A stretch of DNA of 64,000 nucleotides from Prosapia bicincta. Taxonomy: Eukaryota > Arthropoda > Insecta > Hemiptera > Cercopidae. The stretch is from assembly GCA_036971475.1 (NCBI GenBank), contig JBAIZL010000006.1, positions 62,159,898 to 62,223,897 on the forward strand, read 5' to 3'. The first letter of the stretch is position 1; each line of letters starts with the position of its first letter. Position numbers and translations under genes: made by a program. Of the stretch, positions 58,700 to 64,000 are shown piece after piece. Under the pieces are notes generated by a model. That model saw nothing but the letters and a program-made list of their open reading frames with translations. It was not told where the DNA came from and did no database searches.

Positions 58700-60431
58700 G
58701 ACTTTTGATATATTCAGTGCCTATTTTGATATGTTTATTTCCCATGTACTCCAATTGTGTTCCACACATTTCCCTCTATACCTTTTCATTGTCTGGAGTA
58801 GTAAGGTGAATATAGTTTGGCTAATAACAAACTATTTGTCTATTACTTAAATAAATTTTATGTGTTATTTACCATAATTTTCAAATTTCCCACACGCCAA
58901 TAATATTATTTCTAACAGAAACAAGCTCTTATAAAAAATAATCTTTCTTGATGGTTTTTGTTTAATTGTCTGCATGTATTGGCAACTATGAAAATTAAAT
59001 AGTTAAATATTATTATATGATTAAATATTTAAGGAAATATATTAAAACCATAGCTACCTGAAACAGAATAAGGCGGTGTCTAAAGTGCTCACAAAATCTT
59101 AGCCTTAAAGACAGCGTGTAACCAAACAGTGCAGTGCTTATACTGGTAATAAAGTCTAAATATATAATTACAACTCCTCGATACAATTTAATAGTTTACT
59201 TCTAAAATACCTTCTCTAGTAGTTGCAAAGGAGTTTTCACCTAAAAAGACGAGATGCGTGGGAGATGTCGCTACACCAGATCCCTTCAGAGCCTGGTGGT
59301 TTGTAAAATAAACGTGGGATAATATCCCTGTGTATTTAAATAACTTGTTTGTTCGAAAAAGGCTTTCGAAAATCTCCATCTCAATTTAAATAGTTATATT
59401 ACAACATATGTTTCATTAAATTTTATGTATTAAAATTTATTAATATATTATAGAATTATTGGAAAAACGTTATAGTAAAGGCGTTCCCACGCGATATCGC
59501 CCCACTACAGCACTGGTGTTTCGAAAACTCGAAAGATACTTACTACGAAATTTGCGTACACCAGGATCAATTTTTGAAATGTGCTATCTTGCGAAAGTTG
59601 CGTACAGGGTCAAGTTTTGACAGATGGTGTGGGTAAGCTATGACGTCAGTACACAGTGTCAAGTGAAAAATGCGTACAAATTTTAGGCGTACACTCATGT
59701 TTTAAAATCATTGAGCTACATAAATGAGTTTACATCTGAGCTAAACATATATTATTTGCTTGGGGTTGGAGATCCTTTAAAACTTTATATATTAAACCTG
59801 ATTCCCATCACAATTTGTCCAGACTTTGGACTAGCAAAAAGATAGAGATATTTTGTGCTATCATTTTTGCGTGTTGAAAATCTAATTTAATCCTTGTAAT
59901 TTTTTTGTGTTTTATACTTTTAACTTGTTTAGTTTTACAGAAATTTTTAATTTTCATCTATATTACAACTTCAGCATTTTATTAGATCTTACCATCTAAT
60001 TTTTTTATCTAATGTAATCCATGTTTTGGAAAATCCAAAACCTAGAGAGTTAATAGCAGATAGTTTAAGGGTAGATGACCTGGAGTTTAGTTTAGGGTGA
60101 CAGTAGAAGTCTTATTGGAACGAGATTTTCGTTTATCAAATTTACTACTTATCCTCGTCAATTGCTATTGTTTCGTCATGTACACATATTTCGCTGTATG
60201 GATTTTTCGTGCCACCGGTGTTACAGCACTTAATGTTAGTACTACAAGAATTGAAGGAACGATTTTCCACTCTTGCTAGACATATAGGTTAGATAGTTTT
60301 GCGGTCATATTTGTCAAAGTTAGATTCAACGGTTCGTTTTTTTGCATTTGTTACTTTAAAGACATTCTTAAAAAGAAAATAGTTACTTTAAAAGTTGTTT
60401 GTTGTAATCATCTTGTATTCACTGATTAAAC
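58700..60431. other. Intergenic, unassigned
   Basis: No gene recognised. Around 59480-59700 there is a GC-richer stretch with TTGCGTACA repeated and a TGACGTCA at 59641. Confidence 0.5.
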
Positions 60432-60624
60432 TATAATTAAATGATACTTAACTAAGTGATCACGCAAGGACTTACTTGCTGACGCGTTTCGAAACAATCC
60501 TTTTACGAACCAAACCTCTACAAGGGCCTGTAGAGGCTTTACTTCGTAAAAGGAACGACTGTTTCGAAACGCGTCAGTAAATAAGCCCTTACGTATTCAC
60601 TTAGTTAAGTATCATTTAATTATA
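60432..60624. repeat. Foldback repeat with GTTTCGAAAC inner motifs
   Basis: Arms 60432-60532 and about 60535-60624 are inverted: TATAATTAAATGATACTTAA with its complement, then GCTGACGCGTTTCGAAACA with TGTTTCGAAACGCGTCAGT. Same family as 33491-33623. Confidence 0.85.
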
Positions 60625-60775
60625 TTGTAAAAGTGTTATGGTAGCTGAAACTATAAACAGTAGTTACAAAATTTGAAAAAAATCAAACACATTTTCAATT
60701 TACAAAGCCATTCCACACGGTATAAACTCAATGTTTCTTAAAACAAAGAGCTACTTAGAATTACAAGAATATAGG

Positions 60776-61022
60776 TATTTTGTGTTGTACATCTTGAAGT
60801 TTAAAAAAAATTATTACTATTGGTATTACTTGGCAAAAATAACTACTTATTGATGTTCTTCATTAGCAGTGTTTCGCACTAGGTCAATGCATTGTTTAAT
60901 GCTATGAGTCTTATCCGTGAGTCTCAGCATTGAACAATGCACCGATCTAGTGCGAAACGCGAATGCTGAAAAAGATCAAAAAGTAACGTTTTTTTTGCCA
61001 AGTGATACCAACAGTAGTAATA
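60776..61022. repeat. Foldback-family copy
   Basis: Starts TTTGTGTTGTACATCTTGAAG. Arms around 60811-60905 and 60925-61022 are inverted, including GTGTTTCGCACTAG with CTAGTGCGAAACGCG. Related to the exact insertion at 56444-56754. Confidence 0.8.
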
Positions 61023-61106
61023 TATGTACATTACAATGTAGCTAAAACATGTCTGGTTTGGGCAGGTTTGGTGAGAATAAAATTAAAATTAGTTTACTAA
61101 CTTAAG

Positions 61107-61436
61107 GTACTGTCACCGGCGCACGAGAAGAGCCCTGGTGTAGAAATTAGTCAAGCTCAGTTTTTAGTTCTGCGCATGCGCTGTCGATGTATTCCTGAAC
61201 TACAATAGCCTAACGGTACGGTCGTTTTTTAAGAGTTATATTTTAGTAAGTAATATAGGTATTTACAGACAGGTAAAAGTACTAATTTTAATAAGAAAGG
61301 GCCCACAAAATAAATTATATATGCTCTGGTTTCTGCATTGTAATATTCTGTAAATATGACGTTTTGTGTTAGAAATGTTTTTGGGAATGACCTTATCGTT
61401 TTGTCCTGCCTTAGGCCAGTGCGCCGGTGACAGTAC
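61107..61436. mobile_element. 330-bp MITE with 18-bp perfect inverted ends
   Basis: GTACTGTCACCGGCGCAC at 61107-61124 and its exact complement at 61419-61436. Interior is non-coding. The target duplication is unclear (TTAAG on the left, TTTCA on the right), so the superfamily is open. Confidence 0.85.
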
Positions 61437-61439
61437 TTT

Positions 61440-62333
61440 CATATGACAATAATAAACCGGGGAAATTTGATGTCATTTAATTTGTGTTAAAGCCAAATCT
61501 ATCCTAATCGAATACTTTGCAGCCACATTGTACTAATATTAGTAGTAATAGTGACAGTGTGGCCATCCCTGACGAGTTATCTTCTCTTCAAAGTTACTGT
61601 TTCTTCACTTTAGGGGTTTTTTTGATTGCTAAAGTGTATATTGTATGGGGAAAACGGTAGACAGTGGCGTAGCACTGTATAGAGGTACAGGGGGCACATG
61701 ACCCCCAAATAAATTAATTTTGGTAAAACATCTCGTAATGGGGTCCACTAACATTTTGGTTACCCAACCACTAACAAAATGGCCTCAAGATATGCCTATA
61801 TTTCTTTTCCTTTGGCCAATAGACAATTAATAATTTCGTAGATTTATTAAATTTGTATTTACGATTATACAGAGAACACTGTAAAGAAATGTATACTGAA
61901 ATTACAGCTTTCGTAAAGAATGATTTGTTTATATTCCGTTATTTCTTCTTCGAGTAAAAGTTTAGTTTGTTTTTTGAGTAAAAGTTATGGATTTTGGTGA
62001 TAAGAGTATTAACATTTCTCATTTTTGCAAAATGTATTTTATAGCCTAGAATGTTTTAGCAAAATCCCTTTCCGATAACCCAACAGTTGTGTAATTTTAA
62101 GTGCCAAGATAGCATAAAATGTGATTTCTAGAGGTAAAAAAGTTCAAAATTTCCCCAGGAGGTTCCACCTCTTAACTCCCTCCAGGTCGTTCTTCCCAAT
62201 ACATCGTCCTGGCTACGCTCCTGACGGTAGATATCTGTCTTGAGGAAAGACTCAACAATCTACAAAACTCACATCTCTCACGAATTGACTCATAAAGAAC
62301 CAGAAAGAAAAAGAAAATTGATTAAATGCAATT
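61440..62333. other. Intergenic, unassigned
   Basis: No reading frame, repeat ends or RNA gene recognised. A possible ATTAAA for the minus-strand gene is at 62334-62339. Confidence 0.5.
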
Positions 62334-62413
62334 TTTAATAAGTTATAACGTATTAAATGCAAATTATTCAATTAACGCTCTGACTTGTGAAGCATATAAA
62401 TAGGCACACAGAA

Positions 62414-63475
62414 CTAACACTTGTCTGGAACTTTAGCTTCGGACTTCAATATTTCCAGTTTGACTTTAGCCAAATCTTCTTCCACCTCCTTCCTGTTTAC
62501 GTGCTCTTGAGAGTAAACTTTCAGAACTTGCCTACAGAACGAGTTCAGTTCGTTTCGCTCCATCTCGGTGGACTTGCAGACTCGGCTCAAGATTAGCAAG
62601 TCACAATTGTCACCGAACTCGTTACACACTCGGACCCTGTCTGTGTACACTTTCAGGAACCTGCACTCCTTAGACTCGCAATAAAAGTCGTACGCGTCCT
62701 GTATAACACTTTCTACCGTCGTCTCTAGCGCGGGGTTTTTATCACAAGAGATGACGCACTTCATTAAGTAGTCAACAAAATCGTGACATTTTTTGGGCGT
62801 AACCAAAACGTATTCGTCGATGAGGACGTCATTTTTACATTTAAAAATGTTCCTATTCAGCAGAATGACGTCAAGGGAGAGAACGACGCCGCCGAACTTG
62901 TAAGCCGTGACGAGTTTAGCTGCGAACTGCATCGCATCGTCCCAACCAGTCATTCCTTCGAAACCAGTGTCCTTAAAAAACTCTTTAGTGTCTATCGGAA
63001 GGACGTGCAGATTTTTATACATTTTCATAAGAAAACCAACATAATCAAATCTTTTGCTATCGTCGGAACCGTTTCTGCTGCGGTTTAAATTGAGAATGAA
63101 GACGTTTTTGTCCGGCGTTAGTCTCAAAACTGATTCTATGGCGCAGGCCTCTAGTTCCGTGATATTTTTAGTCTTTATCAGGTATACATTGCCTTCGCCA
63201 ATTACGTTAGTGTCGCTGTTCTGCCCCGTTAGAATTGTACAGAGCGTGTTGTTCGGCGTATCGTCACGCGAGGCGGACCTCACGGTGGTGACGTCATCGG
63301 TAGTTTGCACTTTGCATAGCTTCGTCGTGACAACAGTTAGAAGGAACGCCAATATTCCGATAACCAGGAGCAGGACCAGAAATAGGACGATGCACCAGGG
63401 CTGTGCCTTGTAGCTGTAGTTCTGCAAGTTATCCTTCTGCAAGAGGGGCAAATGGGCCTCTCTGTTTGCCATCAT
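62414..63475 (-). CDS. Alpha-1,4-galactosyltransferase-like type II membrane protein (353 aa)
   Basis: Related to lactosylceramide 4-alpha-galactosyltransferases (Gb3 synthase group), Golgi enzymes that add galactose to glycolipids. The chosen start is the MMANRE methionine at 63473-63475. A splice acceptor (CCACAG) lies just upstream, so the 32 extra open codons are probably intron. A single membrane anchor spans residues 27-49 after a short cytosolic tail. The lumenal part has NVYLIKTKNITELEACAIES at 96-115 (family ACAxES) and KFGGVVLSLDVILLN at 193-207. The latter corresponds to the GG.Y.D.D..... donor/metal site, but the first Asp is Ser200; only Asp202 remains. N-glycosylation sequons lie at N75, N104, N131 and N135. 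The C-terminal half is divergent and Cys-rich. It is either a divergent enzyme or an inactive paralogue. Confidence 0.8.
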   Translation of the reverse strand: MMANREAHLPLLQKDNLQNYSYKAQPWCIVLFLVLLLVIGILAFLLTVVTTKLCKVQTTDDVTTVRSASRDDTPNNTLCTILTGQNSDTNVIGEGNVYLIKTKNITELEACAIESVLRLTPDKNVFILNLNRSRNGSDDSKRFDYVGFLMKMYKNLHVLPIDTKEFFKDTGFEGMTGWDDAMQFAAKLVTAYKFGGVVLSLDVILLNRNIFKCKNDVLIDEYVLVTPKKCHDFVDYLMKCVISCDKNPALETTVESVIQDAYDFYCESKECRFLKVYTDRVRVCNEFGDNCDLLILSRVCKSTEMERNELNSFCRQVLKVYSQEHVNRKEVEEDLAKVKLEILKSEAKVPDKC

Positions 63476-63599
63476 CACGGGACCTGTGGAGTATACAGTA
63501 CAAGGTGAAAGACGGTAAGAAACATGTGTTTTAATGAGTAAAAGATAAATTAACCATAAGGTATGGTACATATATAGTTTGTCATGTTTATTGTAAGAA

Positions 63600-63830
63600 G
63601 AATATATAAAAAAAAATTAAAAGTCAATTCTTACTTGAGTCAACAAAGACAATTTTTTTTTAGTACCTTTTTATTTATAATTACAATTAATATAAATACT
63701 TATATGACAGAATCACAAAACTAAGTGGCAAAATAAATTGCAAATTTCCTTGCAATTTTTCATTTCCCTCTCTAGACAGTATATGGTGTTGGACTATTAC
63801 TTTTGTTTCTTACTATTTATTCGCTCTCTT
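63600..63830 (-). repeat. Right module of the shared-end repeat
   Basis: Complement of GTTGACTCAAGTAAGAATTG to CAACACCATATACTGTCTAG. The continuation to the window end is AT-rich and may include the left module. Confidence 0.65.
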
Positions 63831-64000
63831 TTTTTAGTTTCTAATTTACTAAGCAGCTGGGGGTCTAATTTATCATTATATCCATCTCTTATAATAATTA
63901 TTGCAAAGAACTCTCTCTTCATTATTGCAAAGAACCTTTGTCTTATAATTTCACATGTACCTTCAAGTAATTGATTTTTAGCTGTGAGAAACGTGGTTCA

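Noticed and set aside
62387..63413. Plus-strand ORFs opposite the glycosyltransferase-like gene
   Set aside because: Shadows of the minus-strand coding sequence.
63476..63571. 32-codon N-terminal extension of the glycosyltransferase-like ORF
   Set aside because: A CCACAG splice acceptor lies between it and MMANRE, and the extension has no signal or family similarity; more likely intron.

Overview
The window is AT-rich animal nuclear DNA, most likely from an insect. The genes have short exons with GT/AG introns of up to about 13 kb. The intergenic and intronic DNA is packed with degraded mariner, hAT, Harbinger, Tigger/pogo, piggyBac, Penelope-like, LINE and Helitron-type remnants. The species cannot be fixed from the sequence. 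Two genes could be assembled exon by exon with matching splice phases. Positions 13365-31514 (minus) hold a five-exon DNAJC9-type J-protein of 266 residues. Positions 39204-58014 (plus) hold a five-exon short-chain dehydrogenase/reductase of the L-xylulose/dicarbonyl reductase (DCXR) type of 245 residues. They lie head to head, 7.7 kb apart, and nothing suggests a shared pathway. A third gene at 62414-63475 (minus) is a single-exon type II membrane protein of 353 residues related to alpha-1,4-galactosyltransferase (Gb3 synthase-like), with a degenerate DXD motif. A weaker three-exon model at 241-5719 (minus) predicts an unrecognised 146-residue protein. LAYOUT: 0.2-5.7 kb holds the unknown minus-strand gene, with two Penelope-type foldbacks in its large intron. 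6.6-7.9 kb is a composite repeat carrying a Helitron-like ORF remnant. 8.4-9.8 kb is a short hAT element with a perfect 8-bp target duplication, then a LINE RNase H remnant. 10.2-11.9 kb is a Tigger-like remnant split by a nearly intact DD41D mariner. 13.4-31.5 kb is DNAJC9; its introns contain three further hAT/Harbinger elements (one nested), a Tigger element, a piggyBac pseudogene, a Penelope GIY-YIG ORF and a 76-bp deletion derivative of the same mariner. 32-39 kb is repeats (Penelope fragment, foldbacks, a long CA array). 39-58 kb is DCXR, with a minisatellite in intron 1, a 22-bp array just after exon 2 and many repeats in introns 2-4. 58-62 kb has a 113-bp tandem array, foldbacks and a MITE. 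62.4-63.5 kb is the glycosyltransferase-like gene. The most interesting non-gene structure is a recurring RNA-fold-like motif, a CTGATGA-type box, then a hairpin, then GAAA(C), in Penelope-like and foldback repeats. It resembles a decayed hammerhead ribozyme. Protein-family calls were made by eye; no database search was run.
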